From the NCBI GenBank assembly GCA_036768485.1, contig JAVLUZ010000154.1, positions 25,099,637 to 25,163,636 on the forward strand: a DNA stretch of 64,000 nt, in the 5' to 3' direction. The stretch comes from Mermis nigrescens (taxonomy: Eukaryota; Nematoda; Enoplea; Mermithida; Mermithidae). Under the pieces are notes generated by a model that was not told the DNA's origin, did not search any database, and worked only from the letters and a program-made list of their open reading frames with translations. Made by a program: the position numbers and the translations under genes. This document shows, one piece after another, positions 12,487-63,090 of this stretch (its first letter is position 1; each line of letters begins with the position of its first letter).

Positions 12487-13043
12487 CCCAGCACTAACTG
12501 TTTCACACGATTACGGTCATAAATTCTAAAAGTATCTCTGACAATAAACTGACAGATTCCGATTATAGCATTGATCTGATATATAATTATCGGGTCTACG
12601 ACGTTTTCGCGCCGCCAATTGAACGCCAGCAACTTAAAAATTATTCTATATTAAGCCAATTCCTAATCAATTTTAAAATAAATTATATAATTAGAAAGCA
12701 GGTTCTACAAGCTACAAAATAGCAGATTGTTCTTTTCGATTCGATGAGTATTCATTTGTGTATGACTGAAAAAAGTGTAGAAAATCCAATGTATATTTAG
12801 ATGCACTTAATTATCTCACTGAATTCAAAGAAACCTATTCTGAAAGTAATTTATATCAACACGTAGAGAATTAAATGGGCTTTTAAAATCTGTATTATAC
12901 TTTATCCATAAATGAAATGTAAATAATTAATAATATTACAAAGAGTGTGGCGCCAAAACGTCCCATTTCGATAATTATCGTAACCCTCGGTTATTGAAAA
13001 TTCTTAGAAATTTATGCACAAAGTTATGTGAAACAGACTATAA
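12487..13043. mobile_element. palindromic TA-type MITE interrupted by another insertion
   Basis: The outer parts (12487-12592 and 12971-13043) match the 168-bp palindromic family seen whole at 62091-62258. Shared segments are tgtttcacacgatt...cataaatt, gacagattccgattatagca and the end gtgaaacagactata. The middle 378 bp are foreign and are listed separately. Confidence 0.75.
12593..12970. mobile_element. 378-bp nested MITE with 10-bp target duplication
   Basis: The sequence ataattatcg occurs directly on both sides (12583-12592 and 12971-12980). Intact copies of the host element have it once, followed by taa as here. The insert has inverted ends near its termini (gacgttttcgcgcc and ggcgccaaaacgtc). 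A 9-10 bp duplication is usual for Mutator-like elements, so a Mutator-type origin is inferred. Confidence 0.8.
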
Positions 13044-13713
13044 TTATGTAACTACGAGAGTTACACGGTTGCGAACTAGTATTAGCAGTTCGCGGTAGCC
13101 ATTAACATAGCCAATACTAGTAGCTATTGCGCGATAGTGTACTGTGGGCTATGCCTTCAGTTTCCCATCTTTTCCCAAATTTTCAATATAAAAAACAATA
13201 AGATACTTGTCCGGTAACATAGAATTAAGCATGTGATAATAGTAATTGTTTTATGCATTACCGCTCATCTTAGTTCAGAACATTCGTTGTGAGTTAAAAG
13301 TAATTCCGTATTATGTTATTTTAATGTAAACTTTCGTTTACTGTAATGATCCTATGAGATCATCATTTTAGTTGGTTGACGTACGATTTTATCGTCAAGT
13401 ACGTTTTAGTCGTTTTTTGTGTTATTTTTGTTTCCAGCACAAGACCGTGTATATAGCGTTAGTATAAAATATAAAACCCACCCAGGGGTATCTTTATACC
13501 GAGGGTGAGGTCGGTGTTTCCCATCGTCGAGGATTTCTTGATAATTGGTAGAGGAATAGGTAAATTTCGTGTGATTATTTATTTCGTTCAAAAGTCTTTA
13601 TTCTCTTCTTAATCCCAAAATCGATCAAAAATATTATTTAATCTTTTATGATGACTGATCAGCTTAGAGCTCGTTGATGTTGTTTTCAAATTTCATTGTG
13701 CTACGTACATTAG

Positions 13714-14325
13714 GAGAAGCAGACTCTACTGCAAAATGAATATCCGCTTAGCTTGATTGATAAGGTCATATCAGACTTTATGACAAAAATTTATAGTAAG
13801 AGTGATGACATGAAATTCGGGTGTGATAAACTATGCTATTCTCTTGTTTTGCCTTACACTGGTGTGCATGGCTACAATGTACGCAGCAGAATTCTAAAGG
13901 TTATATCTGCATTTTACCCTCAGATTAGAGTAAGGTTTGTTTACAAACCTGTCATGTGTATCAGCCGGTTTTTCAAGAACTAGGATGCTGTACCTGCTAA
14001 GCTACTCTCAAATTTAGTATATAAGTATACGTGTTCTAGCTGTATGGCTAGTTACATCGGTGAAACTCGCCGACATTCTGGGAGTAGAATGGCAGAGCAT
14101 ACTGGCATCTCATTTGCTACAGGAAAGCCAATTCAGGGTGATAGTCTATATGCTCTTCACAAACATATCTCAAATAGCAATCATCCAATTACATCAGATT
14201 GCTTCAAGGTTATCAGTCGAGCATCCAACTCTTTTGTTCTTTTAATCAAGGAGTCATTATACATAGCACGTGATCGTCCCATTCTCAACAATAATGTTTC
14301 ATCATATCCTCTAAATTTGTTTTAA
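13714..14325 (+). pseudogene. Penelope-like element fragment (GIY-YIG endonuclease end)
   Basis: The frame reads QTLLQNEYPLSLIDKVISDF, then LPYTGVHGYNVRSRILKVIS, a TAG stop at 13981-13983, and continues in the same frame as VYKYTCSSCMASYIGETRRH with ...RMAEH downstream. The CxxC before YIGET(R) and the RxxEH tail are the GIY-YIG signature of Penelope-like retroelements, which pair it with a telomerase-like reverse transcriptase. No reverse transcriptase is recognisable upstream, so this is a 5'-truncated, stop-containing remnant. Confidence 0.85.
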
Positions 14326-14550
14326 TTTACCACATTTTTCTTTTTCTTAAAGCTTCAAATCTTTTATTATTATCTTTATAATTTAATGGTAGGTTTAAAC
14401 TTAAAGCTCCTCTTAGTTTACAACTCTCGCCTAGCAAGCTCATTTTTCAAAACTATTCTTTCATGATCGGTCGCATCTACAAATCTATTACCTTCTTACG
14501 CGTCCATTTTTAAAATATGAGCTGCACCTACCTATGTTGGTAGTAGGCAC

Positions 14551-14811
14551 ACCTGGGCGTGGGGGTTTGGGGGGTATGTCACCCCCCAGAAACCAAAATA
14601 CCCCACCCCCCAGAAATCAAAATACCCCCAGAATTCAATTTTTGAAAATTTTTTTCGTTTTTTTCGCAATTTTTTGATGCCAATGGATAGTGCTTGATGA
14701 GAAACATCGAAAAATGGTGTTTTTATCACCATACCACCATTTTTAAGGCCATTTTTCGACCTTCAAAAAATCTTGCACCCCCCCCCCAGAATTTTCTTGC
14801 TGCCCACGTAT
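14551..14811 (-). mobile_element. MITE of the tgggcg family
   Basis: About 260 bp, reverse orientation. It has the internal boxes ttttttgatgccaatggata and gatgagaaac(a/g)t and G/C-run ends (acctgggcgtggggg; ctgcccacgtat). A near-identical 12-bp sequence (ggtagtaggyac) flanks both sides, consistent with an 8-bp or longer target duplication carrying one substitution. Confidence 0.75.
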
Positions 14812-14865
14812 GGTAGTAGGTACATATTTTATTCTTGTACAATAATATTCACTATAGCACACTTC

Positions 14866-15043
14866 CAGTAGTGGATTTTGGGGGAAGCGGGGGGACGGCC
14901 GCCCCATTGGCCCAAAATAGTGCACAAAATTAAGGGTTTTTGAGCGATTTTCAGCGATTTTCGGGTTAAAACGGCTAATTTTTCCGCCCAAGTTCGGGTT
15001 CCGCCTTCCCATCCCCCTTAGGAAAATCCTGGATCCGCCACTG
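14866..15043. mobile_element. short MITE with gtggcggatcc end
   Basis: It starts near agtagtggattttggggg and ends aaaatcctggatccgccact, with a ggacggccgcccc box near the left end. The same ends and box occur at 45668-46805 and 51854-52425, so this belongs to a family. Confidence 0.6.
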
Positions 15044-15089
15044 TCCACTCCACGACATCGTGTGCACAGATATTAATTTCTGAATGATC

Positions 15090-15255
15090 TATAGTCTGTT
15101 TCACATAAGTTTAGTCATAAATTTTAAAAACCATCTCAGGCAATAAGCTGACAGATTGTGATTATAGTATTGATCTGGTATGTAAATATCGTGACTTCTC
15201 GGCTTATTGTCGATGAAAATTCTTAAAATTTATGCACGATGTTATGCTAAACAGG
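15090..15255. mobile_element. palindromic TA-type MITE, about 166 bp
   Basis: It begins tatagtctgtttcacataag and its right arm is the approximate reverse complement, ending gttatgctaaacag. The interior has gacagattgtgattatag as in copies at 17761 and 62091. The TA at the ends suggests Tc1/mariner-type insertion. Confidence 0.7.
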
Positions 15256-15374
15256 TTATTGATCAACAACAAAAATGGTTTAAACTTAAACAACAATCAC
15301 GATGCTGCACATACACAGCATTCAGTATCGATAAAGTTTTACTGTGCAACGTTTTATTAATCATAGGTAGCGTA

Positions 15375-17174
15375 TTAGCGCGTACCTAGAATATACTTGA
15401 ACCCCTGATAAGTGACTACCCCCTACAGCTATAAGATGACAATTTTGTATTGTACGGTTTTTTGAAAGACATATAATAAAAAATTCGATGCCGCATTTTT
15501 AAAAATTTTTTTACGTTTCAACCTGGTGTGTGAAGAGCGTGTAAAGTTTTACCGTACTGTTATAACAAACTTTTTAAATTTCTGCCGGCCACATGACTTT
15601 TGCAACTCAGTTTTGCAATCTGTTTAGTCTGGGTTTTTAAATATAGGCAATCAAGTAAAATCTAAACGTTCTCTTGAATTTTTTGAGAGATTTATTCCCG
15701 GAAGAGCAGTGTAAAGAGTGTTAATCAAAAATAGATTTTGATCTCTTTATCTATCTGCCAAAAACTCCGGTCTCAAGAAATTTTTTTCTGGTAGAAATGT
15801 AGCACGACCCACTGACTACTTTCCGTTCACCTGTAAACTTTTTTACATTCAATACGGAGTAAGATATATGATTTTAAACTAAACACTCTAGTGGATGTGT
15901 AAAAAAACAGGTATTGTCTTAGGTTTCTCCGCCATACCTTTCCAATTATAAGTCGGGACAAATTGAATTAAGTAAAAACAAAGTACGTCTCAGGGGCTAC
16001 ACATTGCAGTAAACCGCGTTCAAAAACTCAATGTTGAGTTAGAGGTTAATGTTCAAAATAAGGAGTTCAGCATGGGGCAAAGAAACAACTTTTTTCCCTA
16101 TTTTGATTAATAAAACATCTTAAATATTTTGTGGAACAGAAGTTTAACATACAAATCTAGTACGATTCAAAGGCTACAAACTGGCCCAAACCGAATTTCT
16201 TTACATTTAATGGGGAGTTAGGTTCAGACTCTTAAAGTTTACAATGTGGTCGATGGTTGAAAAATACTTTTTGGTCCTTTTTGTTCGTCATTTTCTCCGT
16301 TTATAATTTCGGGATAAGTCAAATAGAATAAAAATGAAGTATTTTCTGAGGGGTACACGTCGCAGCTAATTGTGTTACATCAATAGTAAGCAATTGCGGG
16401 AGGTATGAAGTCAAGATGTGTTTTTCGCTTAAAGTTACACTCTTTACACCCCTGATTTCGAAATTTACACCCCGATTTATAACTCAATACTGCGTTTTTT
16501 GATCGAAATTTGCTGCGACGTGTAAACCTTGGAATGTACTTTATTTTTATTTTATTCAACTTGCCCCGACTTCTAACCGCAGAAGTTGGCGGAGAAATCT
16601 TAGATGAAACCCGTTTTTCACATCATCCACTAGAGTGTAAACTTTAAACCCTAATATCTGAGTCCGTATTGAGTGTACAACAATTTGCTGTTACGCCGAA
16701 AGTAGCCCTCAAACCGTTTTATATTTCTACTGAAATAAATGTCTTGAGACTTGGAGTTGTTGGCAGACAAAAAACAGGTCAAAACATGTCTTTTTACCCT
16801 CAAGATTCTTCACACTCTTTACACTGTCAGTCTGAAGATAAGTATGTTTAAAAAATAAAAATTAATGTGTTGTGCTTAGTCATTTGTCTACAATTTATAA
16901 AAACCCAGACTAAACAGAATTCAAAACTGAGTTAGAAAACTCGTTTGACCGACAAAAAATCTAATAACTATACTTTATTACTTACAGTAAAACTTAACAT
17001 ACTCTTAAAACATCGTGCAGAAGTGTAAGAATAATCAAAAAAGCTACATTCGAATGTTTTATTATTTATCTTAAAAAAACCGCACAACACAGAAGTGTGC
17101 GTGCCGGTGTTGCTGTGAAGGGGTGGACTATGCTAAGTACCTTAGTACATATATTATAGATAGGTACGCGCTAA
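15375..17174. mobile_element. 1.8-kb non-autonomous DNA transposon, perfect 14-bp inverted ends
   Basis: The ends are ttagcgcgtaccta and its exact reverse complement taggtacgcgctaa. About 100 bp further in are diverged inverted segments (ccccctacagctata / gctgtgaaggggtgg; the cggttttttga... A/T-rich box). No transposase frame is present; the interior carries many gtgtaaa motifs. A second copy's right part lies at about 43700-44833, ending taggtacgcgcc. I cannot assign a superfamily. Confidence 0.75.
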
Positions 17175-17175
17175 C

Positions 17176-17434
17176 CATCCATAGGTGGGCGGTACTAAAA
17201 TTCTGTGGCGGGGATGCAAGATTTTTCACAGGTTAAAAATGGGCTTAAAAATGGAGGTATAATTAAAAAACACTATGTTTCAACGTTTCTCATCGAGCAA
17301 TATCCATTGGCAACAAAAAATTGCGAAACAAACAAAATATTTAAAAAATTGAATTCTGTGGGGGTATTTTGGTTTCGGAGGGGATATTTTGGTTTCTGTG
17401 GGTTGCCCTTTCCAACCCCCACACTCCAGGTGTG
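17176..17434 (+). mobile_element. tgggcg-family MITE with 8-bp target duplication
   Basis: It is flanked by gcgctaac at 17168-17175 and 17435-17442. It starts catccataggtgggcgg and ends cactccaggtgtg. The insertion hit the very end of the 1.8-kb element, so the duplicated bases are that element's own terminus. Confidence 0.85.
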
Positions 17435-17760
17435 GCGCTAACGCGCTATCTGATTTATGTACCTCCTCTTAAAGCAGCTAAATACGAAGTAAGAACTGAG
17501 TAAGAATGTCAATCGCGCAGATTGTTCTCGCAAATTTGTATGCACATATTCCATTTATTTGAAGTGTTTCGCCAAATCGTGCGCATTTTGTGAATGTTTT
17601 GACGCAAACTGACATACTTGAATATTTCTTTTTAACAATTGTGTCAGATAGCTAGATATGTACATATGTACCCATCTTTGCCCTTTGAGATCTAAAATTT
17701 TATATCATCAAAAAATGCTTAGAATTAAATTGAATTTCAGCTTTTGCGATTTCAAACATT

Positions 17761-17927
17761 TATAGTCTGTTTGTTTGGGCATGAATTTTGAAAAACTTTT
17801 CGACAATAAGCTGACAGATTGCGATTACAGCAATGATTTGATATATAATTATCGTAATCTGTCGGCTTACTTTCGGAAAAATTCTTAAAACTTGTGCCCA
17901 ACTTTACATTTGTAGAAACAGTCTACA
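17761..17927. mobile_element. palindromic TA-type MITE
   Basis: The left end is tatagtctgtttgtttgggc and the right end is gccca...gaaacagtctaca. The interior has aagctgacagattgcgatta and the inverted taatctgtcggctta. Same family as 15090-15255 and 62091-62258. Confidence 0.75.
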
Positions 17928-18243
17928 GTAAATTATTTTATTTCTGAATTTACGGTTTTCTATTGGTTTACAGTGCGGTGTAAAAATAGTTTAAACAAGC
18001 CAATGATGCCATCACACATTGGTCTGAGGGCACTGAAGCTTTCAAATTTCTTCTGAAAACGCTCTCGAATTAAAGACAAGATTATTAAAATATTAACCAA
18101 TGATGTCAGAACACGAATAGCAGGACATGAGATCGTTTGCTTCTTTCTTTTTTAATTTTTCAACGACTGATAAAACCGTAAAGGAAAGGCAGTAAGAGTG
18201 ACATTTGCATTGTGGATTTTATTCAAACAAAGTATGTACATGT

Positions 18244-18498
18244 ATAGTCTGTTCCATTCCAAACGATCCGTTTCCGCTAGTCTTATTACTGAATTAATTT
18301 TTCACTGCACGAATGCCTTCTTCAATTTATGCGTTCACAAGGCCTGGTTGCTTTAAACTCTTCATATTGATGGTTAACGTGTTCCGCTTGACTTAATGCG
18401 TCTAAAAAACTGCCGTCAACAACATGAAGCGTGAAATATTCCGTTACAGTAATAAACCATAAAACGAAAATGGGCCGTTTGGAATGGAACAGACTATA
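18244..18498. mobile_element. 255-bp MITE with 23-bp inverted ends
   Basis: The left end tatagtctgttccattccaa and the right end complement (ttggaatggaacagactata) are almost perfect inverted repeats, followed inwards by acgatccg / gggccgtt. Flanking TA fits TA-target insertion. It ends about 200 bp upstream of the proposed patched start. Confidence 0.8.
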
Positions 18499-18667
18499 GT
18501 GGTTGCAGCAAGAGCAAATAAACAATATCATGCACGCTCTATCCTTACTTTACACTTAATGCAGTATTTCGGATTTAGTTCACACTGGCATTTATTGAGA
18601 ATTTATTCGATAGAGTAATCCGTCTACAACTCGGTCGGTTTAAGCAATTGCTCCTGAAACTGCTCAC

Positions 18668-18705
18668 ATGGTTATTCTGGAAGTGATTGAATCCACAGCG
18701 AAGAC

Positions 18706-18727
<22 letters not shown>
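18668..18727 (+). promoter_or_regulatory. upstream ATG overlapping the patched start
   Basis: An ATG at 18668 opens a different frame (MVILEVIESTAKTW...) that passes over the proposed patched ATG. On unspliced sequence it stops at 18725-18727; after splicing to exon 2 it stops a few codons later. If the mRNA starts upstream of it, it would compete with the patched start. Its context (C at -3) is weaker. Confidence 0.35.
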
Positions 18728-57370
<38,643 letters not shown>

Positions 57371-57956
57371 ACCCTATACTAGCTTCAGCTCTTTACGTGC
57401 TAAGGGCAGTGGCGTAGTTGGCCTTCTGATTTTGGGGGAGAGGAAGGCAAAAACGTTGAAAGGGGTAAAAGTTGGGCCGCCTCTCTATCAGCTCAACACA
57501 GTTAACGAGATAAACCATGTAGATGTAATTTGCAAGGGTTTTTTGTTGATTGTAAGTTTTTCAAACTTTTTCGGGACCTTACGTCGGATAAAAATAGTTT
57601 ATGGCCGTTTATTTAATTTGTTGGAGGTCTTTGAGCCATATTTTTGCGCCAAGAATAGGCAATACTGATATTCAAAACGGTTTATACAGGAGCTTAACAA
57701 CGATTTAAAAATAGTTTCATTTCATTTTTCAGCACGAATCCTTTAAAGGTGCTGTGGATTGTATTTTAACTAAATTCAAAGAAATTTAATCACTTTTGTA
57801 TAGAATCTTCGGGAATTTCGAAATTATCCGACAAATGTTTCACCAGGAATGGTTTTAGTCAGCTGAATAGAGGCATTGTGGACTTGTCTTTGATTGCTTG
57901 GAAAGAAAGTTGAGGCCCTTTACAAAAATTGATAGGTCTGTCTAGTGCTTATGATA
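57371..57956. other. patched 3' flank or intron 22
   Basis: A cagtggcgta motif at 57407 suggests another truncated MITE (shared end with 45666). I see no clear polyadenylation signal that would settle where the gene ends. Confidence 0.4.
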
Positions 57957-57964
57957 CGTAGGCA

Positions 57965-58409
57965 CAGTGTTTTTGTACAAGGTCCATTTGTGCATGTACA
58001 AAGAAGGTTCCTAAAAGTTTTTGTACGTTTTGTACACACAAATTTTTGGGTACTAAAATATGGTACAGTAGCGATTTTAGTGTGGCAATAACAGAGACAT
58101 TCGACCTTTGGTTGTGTATTTTAGCTAATTTCTGGGTTTCTGAGGGCAAAAATCACTAATAATCGTCTCAAAACGGCTCGAAGCGCCGAAAAATTTGACA
58201 TTTTTCCTTTCAAAATGCACTTTCTGGCATTATAATGATATACGGAACACATAATTACTCATCTCGGCGCTAAACGCCGAAAATGTTTTCGTATTTCAAA
58301 GCTTTTTTGCAGTTTTTGTCTTCGCGAAAATCTTTGTACATGTACAAAGACGGTCCTCAAAAGTCTTTGTACATCGGGAAAAATCTTTGCCGATTACAAA
58401 AAATCCCTG
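57965..58409. mobile_element. hAT-like MITE with 8-bp target duplication
   Basis: cgtaggca flanks it at 57957-57964 and 58410-58417. The ends are cagtgtttttgtacaagg and the complement of cagggattttttgtaatcgg. It is a single-unit version of 34560-35310 with the same tactaaaatatggtacagta and gcgccgaaaa boxes. Confidence 0.88.
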
Positions 58410-59209
58410 CGTAGGCAGTTCTGATATTCCAAAAAACCAAACGATAATAATGGGATCGAGAAGCACCGCTCCTTATGTTTTCATCACGCTTTAATGATTG
58501 CATTAAAAATTTACGAAAAAAATGAAAATTTAATAATTTAATTTCAATGGTAGTATGTGAGGTTTTTTATTCTATGGACGAAAGTTCCCTAAATCCCCAT
58601 ACGCATATGCTATACTTATTTGCCTAATTTTTGCGATGTTTTCTAACTTTTTTGAAACTATTTAGATACATATAATAGTTCGTATTATTCGAACAGATCG
58701 AGCAGAAAAATGAGTTCCTTCATTAAAGTGAGAATTTTAAATATTTAAAACTATAGCCGAATTATTAGCCATGTGGAAAGATTAAAAATTTTCGTAGGTA
58801 ACACGGAGTCGTATTTGCATTGCGTCTAGTGCCCGACACTTCAAAAATCCTCGCCAGAATCCGACACGTTAGCAAAAATCATTGAAATTTTATCTGTTTT
58901 CTTCCGAATTTTTAATGATAAATGGCAACGGGTAGAGTTCTGTAGGGAACGTCGAAAAATTGTCTTATTCGCACTACTATAGACTTTTTGTCACTTTTTT
59001 GCCTTCAAGGTTTTCAAAATTTTAAAAATTTTACAACATTTATTTGATAGATTAGTTTTAATCTCTTTGCGATCGAATAGCGTAGCTAAAATTGGAAAAA
59101 TATTGAATGCAATGGACAATTTGATTAAATCGGATTACTACTGAAAATTTTTGTTGTTGGTATTATCATAATTTGAAGAACATAGAGTTTTATACCGGCT
59201 CACTTATGT

Positions 59210-59365
59210 CCACCCATCAGCTTGAGGAGGGGGGAACCTGGAGCCCCAGAATCTGAAAGACTCTTCAAAAAGCGATTTACGCCGGAATTGAATTTCCGGT
59301 GCTATTTTGAGCCATGTAGCCCCATCTGAACCCCCAGAATTTTTTCGCTGCCCATCTACGTGTAT
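59210..59365 (+). mobile_element. short g-rich MITE
   Basis: Contains gaggggggaacctggagcc, ccagaatctgaaagactc, cggaattgaatttcc and ends gctgcccatctacgtg. The flanks share tatgtc. It ends just upstream of the candidate tail exon. Confidence 0.7.
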
Positions 59366-59382
59366 GTCTCTAGCGTCTCTAG

Positions 59383-59445
59383 CGAGCAGCTACAAAAGTG
59401 GTTTTGGTGCAAAGTGGCAAATCGCCAACCCCGTTACTTACATAG
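59383..59445 (+). CDS. candidate patched terminal exon (tail)
   Basis: If the gtaagc donor at 57347 is used, the first plausible phase-0 acceptor with richer composition is tctctag at 59376-59382. The frame then reads RAATKVVLVQSGKSPTPLLT and stops at 59443-59445. A PTP-like stretch is common near the start of Patched tails, but this match is weak. The segment abuts the end of a MITE. A second frame is also open here, so this is only a candidate. Confidence 0.25.
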   Translation, partial: RAATKVVLVQSGKSPTPLLT

Positions 59446-60490
59446 TGAGCAAAATTTTACCCGCACCGGTTTACCGGATCTTCCGCTCTGACACGCGTGT
59501 GTAGCACTAACCGACTACTCGGGCTCTTGCTGACTTCGGCGCAACATATTCATTGAAAATGTGACTGACTACAGACATCAACTTCACGGGTTAAACACCA
59601 AAATATACAATTTCCACTGATCCGTACCTTCCCTGCTTAACTAGGCTGCTTACTGTACAACAACTTTGCATAGTAGAAGTTCATACGCTTATTAATTGCT
59701 ATGAAAAATATCGTAATTGCTGCTTCACGTTTAAAATGCTTTTGCAATCGATATACATTGACTTAAGGATCGAGATCCATGCACAAGTATTCGTGAAACA
59801 GACTATAGGAGTCTAATATTTTACTTCATTGAGCTTTAATCTTTTCTGAAAGTTGTATAAATGCTAAAACGTGTCGTACAGAAACTAGGTTTAATAAACG
59901 TTTTGTGTTTGATGTTATGCACTTCTTTAAAGAATTCTACTTCCGTTTTTTTAATAATATGTTAATTTTGACCTTATTTTCCTCATAATGTTCTTCATTT
60001 CTCATTATTTAAGTTTTCTATTAGTTTAACTCGCGTTCCATGCTTATTTACAAGCGCATCAGACTCGTCGTATGTAGTAAAATTTCTTCTGAAATAAATT
60101 TTCTCGGCTAAAATACCGGAGGTAAAATATTCTGCGACGCTTTTGATGATATTTTATCTTCTAATCGTAGATTTCTAAATAAATCAAGTAAAAATAGCTG
60201 ACATAATTATTAGAGAGTTGTTTAGCGCGCGGCATCGAAAACTTTGTTGTTTCTAAAGTAAAAATAATCTAAAAGGAAAAATTAGGAAGAAATATGAAAA
60301 ATTAAAAAATGAATTAGCCTAGTGAGTTCCTAAAAATAAGAAACAATGAGAATCGTCGAACCTAGCTGATTGTCCAGTATTTGTCGGTTTGTTTTTAAAG
60401 ACTCTTGAATAAATCTATTTAAGAACGTTAACATTAATTATTATAATTTAAACTATTAATACGGGCTCGCAGACTTATTAAGTTATGACA

Positions 60491-60755
60491 ACACGCAGGC
60501 GTGGGGTGGGGGTATGCACCCTTCCATGAAGACCGAATACCCCCCTCCAAAAAAAACCCGATAATACCCCCGGAATTCTATTTTGAAATTTTGTTGCTTT
60601 TTTGCGATTTTTTTATGCCAATGGATAGTGCTCGATGAGAAACGCTTAAAAAATGATGTTTTTTGCATACTATCATTTTCAAGACCATTTTTTGGCCTTT
60701 GAAAAATCTTGCGAGCGACCCCGCCCCTACTTAATTTTGGTGCTGCCTGCCTAAG
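60491..60755 (-). mobile_element. tgggcg-family MITE with 8-9 bp target duplication
   Basis: gttatgaca flanks it at 60482-60490 and 60756-60764. Reverse orientation with tttatgccaatggatagtgc and gatgagaaacgcttaaaaaa. Confidence 0.88.
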
Positions 60756-61249
60756 GTTATGACAGATTTTTCATTGCTGTAGAATTTTCGAGTTCAAAAG
60801 ACTTATTCAAATTGATGTCTGAATCATTAAGTATTCGTTGTAAATTTTGATTAAAATTGGCTTTATTTACATTTTACATTAGTCGTTTTATTTCAATTGC
60901 AAATTTGTACCATTTTCTGTTATACCAAGCACAAAATTAGTGGGCCAGAATGTACTACGTAAGTTTGTTTCCAACAGTATACCAACATTTTACAACACCT
61001 ACTCGCAACTGTATTTTATACAAAAATGTAAAGAAGCATATGGACGTTCGGGATTGTTTTTGGTTGTGCAAGCTCACAAACACTAATACTGTCTAGGCTT
61101 GATTGCCCGTCATGCATAGGCGCAGTCTAATTCTGGGGGGTCGTCGTGGTGCGAAATCGCCTAAAAACCGCTATAACAGAATCCTGAGAAGGGTCTACCG
61201 AATTTAGGAGTAGGAGAGTCCGTCAGATTCCGGGGAGTCCAACCCTTAG

Positions 61250-61490
61250 ATCTACACCATAGGTGGGCGGCACCAAAGCTCTGGGAAAGGGGTGTGCGAG
61301 ATTTTTCAATCAAAAAATGGCCATAAAAATGGTGATATGGCGAAACACCGTATTTTTCAACGTTTCTCATCGAGAACTATCCATTGGCATCAAAAATTGT
61401 GAAAAAAACAAAAAAATTTAAAAATTAAATTCTGGGGGTCTTTGGATTTCTGGGGGTGCATACTCTAAACCCCCACGCCCAGGTATGATC
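61250..61490 (+). mobile_element. tgggcg-family MITE
   Basis: It starts cataggtgggcggcacc, contains tctcatcgagaactatccat and tggcatcaaaaattgtg, and ends cacgcccaggtatg. The flanks atctacac and atccatac agree at six of eight bases. Confidence 0.8.
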
Positions 61491-62090
61491 CATACTGCAG
61501 CCATGTGAGTAGTAGTGTACTATTAATTTTGTAGAATTTCCTCTATTTTCAGGTAAACTTTCGTTCGATTTGCGCGCTGAGGCTTAACCAATGATTTTAG
61601 ACTCTTTTGGACCTCTTATTTGTAACAGTCAACATTCCGAACATTATACGGAGGATCTACATACATATTTTCTTCGATTTACGCGTTCTAAAACAAGCTT
61701 GATGCTTTCATTCAACAGAGTACTTATGTTTAACTTGTGCATTATTTTTATATTAAGTTTGAGCCGTACTAATGATTGCGTATAGTTTTGAATTTACTGC
61801 ACGAAAAATAAATGATTGTGAAGTGACCCAATCACATACCGCAAGGTTTGTGCATAAGCCTACAGGGTTCGGTACCGAAAAAATTTCTAAAGTAAGATTT
61901 TAAGCCTCAACGATGGGTACACGCCAGAAACAATATTTTTCGGCGTTTCTCAGTGTTTTTTATCTAGAACATAAAAACGTAAAACATGCAATAAAATTAA
62001 ACAAAATGTAGACAAAAGATTACATTCAGCGCGTATTGCTGAAAAATCGATATATGTGGATACATGTTCCTAATCGTCGTATCAGAGGTC

Positions 62091-62258
62091 TATAGTCCGT
62101 TTTGCATAAGTTTGGGCATAAATTTTATGAATTTTTTCGAGAGTAGGCCGACGGATTATGATAATTATTTATCAAAAAATGCTATAATCACAATCTGTCA
62201 GCTAATTGTCGGACATATTTTTAAAACTTATGCCCAAACTTGTGTGAAACAGACTATA
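62091..62258. mobile_element. 168-bp palindromic TA-type MITE, best-preserved copy
   Basis: The left end tatagtccgttttgcataag plus tttgggcataaattt pairs with the right end aacttatgcccaaacttg plus tgtgaaacagactata. The whole element can fold into one hairpin. Reference copy for those at 12487, 15090, 17761 and 62962. Confidence 0.88.
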
Positions 62259-62961
62259 AATAAGAGGTTTTTCAAAAAAAAATTAAAGTGACAAGACTTT
62301 TAAATTAGTACTGCAAGTCTACAGTTTATTGAGTCAGGCGTGTGCCATTATCAAACCGCATTATTGCATGACAATTTCGAACCACTTTTGTAGCCTGATT
62401 CTTGCGGATAAACTTTAAAGGAAAACTCAAAGCAACATTCTGGTACTACTTGGCTATCTATTCTAGCATAGAATATAATCAACATTTAGTTAAGGACCGC
62501 GACCGAAATCATTCAGCTTCTGTGAGGTCTTTTTCTTATTTTAAATCACCAAGCTTACTTAAATTTACAATTCAAAGGGTATCTGTAGTGTTTACACTTC
62601 ATAATGACTGAATTTATTTTGCTTATTCAAGCTGCTTGTTTCCTTTTGCCGCTGGTTCGACAATTTGAGGGCATTGTTAACTGAAATAAACTTATTTTAT
62701 TAAAGTTTGATCGTACTGCGAACAAACGAAAAGGTTCTCTGCAAAAGTAGTCGCGAAAAGCAGGGCTGTTGAAATCGTATCAACATTTTACAAGCCGTGT
62801 GTTTGCTGCTGTGGTTGATCTATATCGAATCAAGCGTACGTTCGTTTACACCATTAAAGACAGCAATCTTCCATTTGATATCTCGTCTTGCTGCAAACTT
62901 ATAAATAATCTATCATGCCTTCCTTTCAGAACCTTTACTAACTTGCTATTTACCCGTCCTC

Positions 62962-63090
62962 TGTAGTCTGTTTCGCACAACTTTGGGCATAAATTTTTAG
63001 AAACCATGTCCGACAATAAGCTGGCAGATTGCAATTATAGCATTGATTTGATGTGTAATTATCGTTAAACCGTCGGCTTACTTTCGAAGA
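62962..63090. mobile_element. truncated palindromic TA-type MITE
   Basis: It starts tgtagtctgtttcgcacaac with tttgggcataaattttt and has agcattgatttgatgtgtaa, as in the family, but the right arm breaks off after gtcggcttactttcgaaga. Confidence 0.75.
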
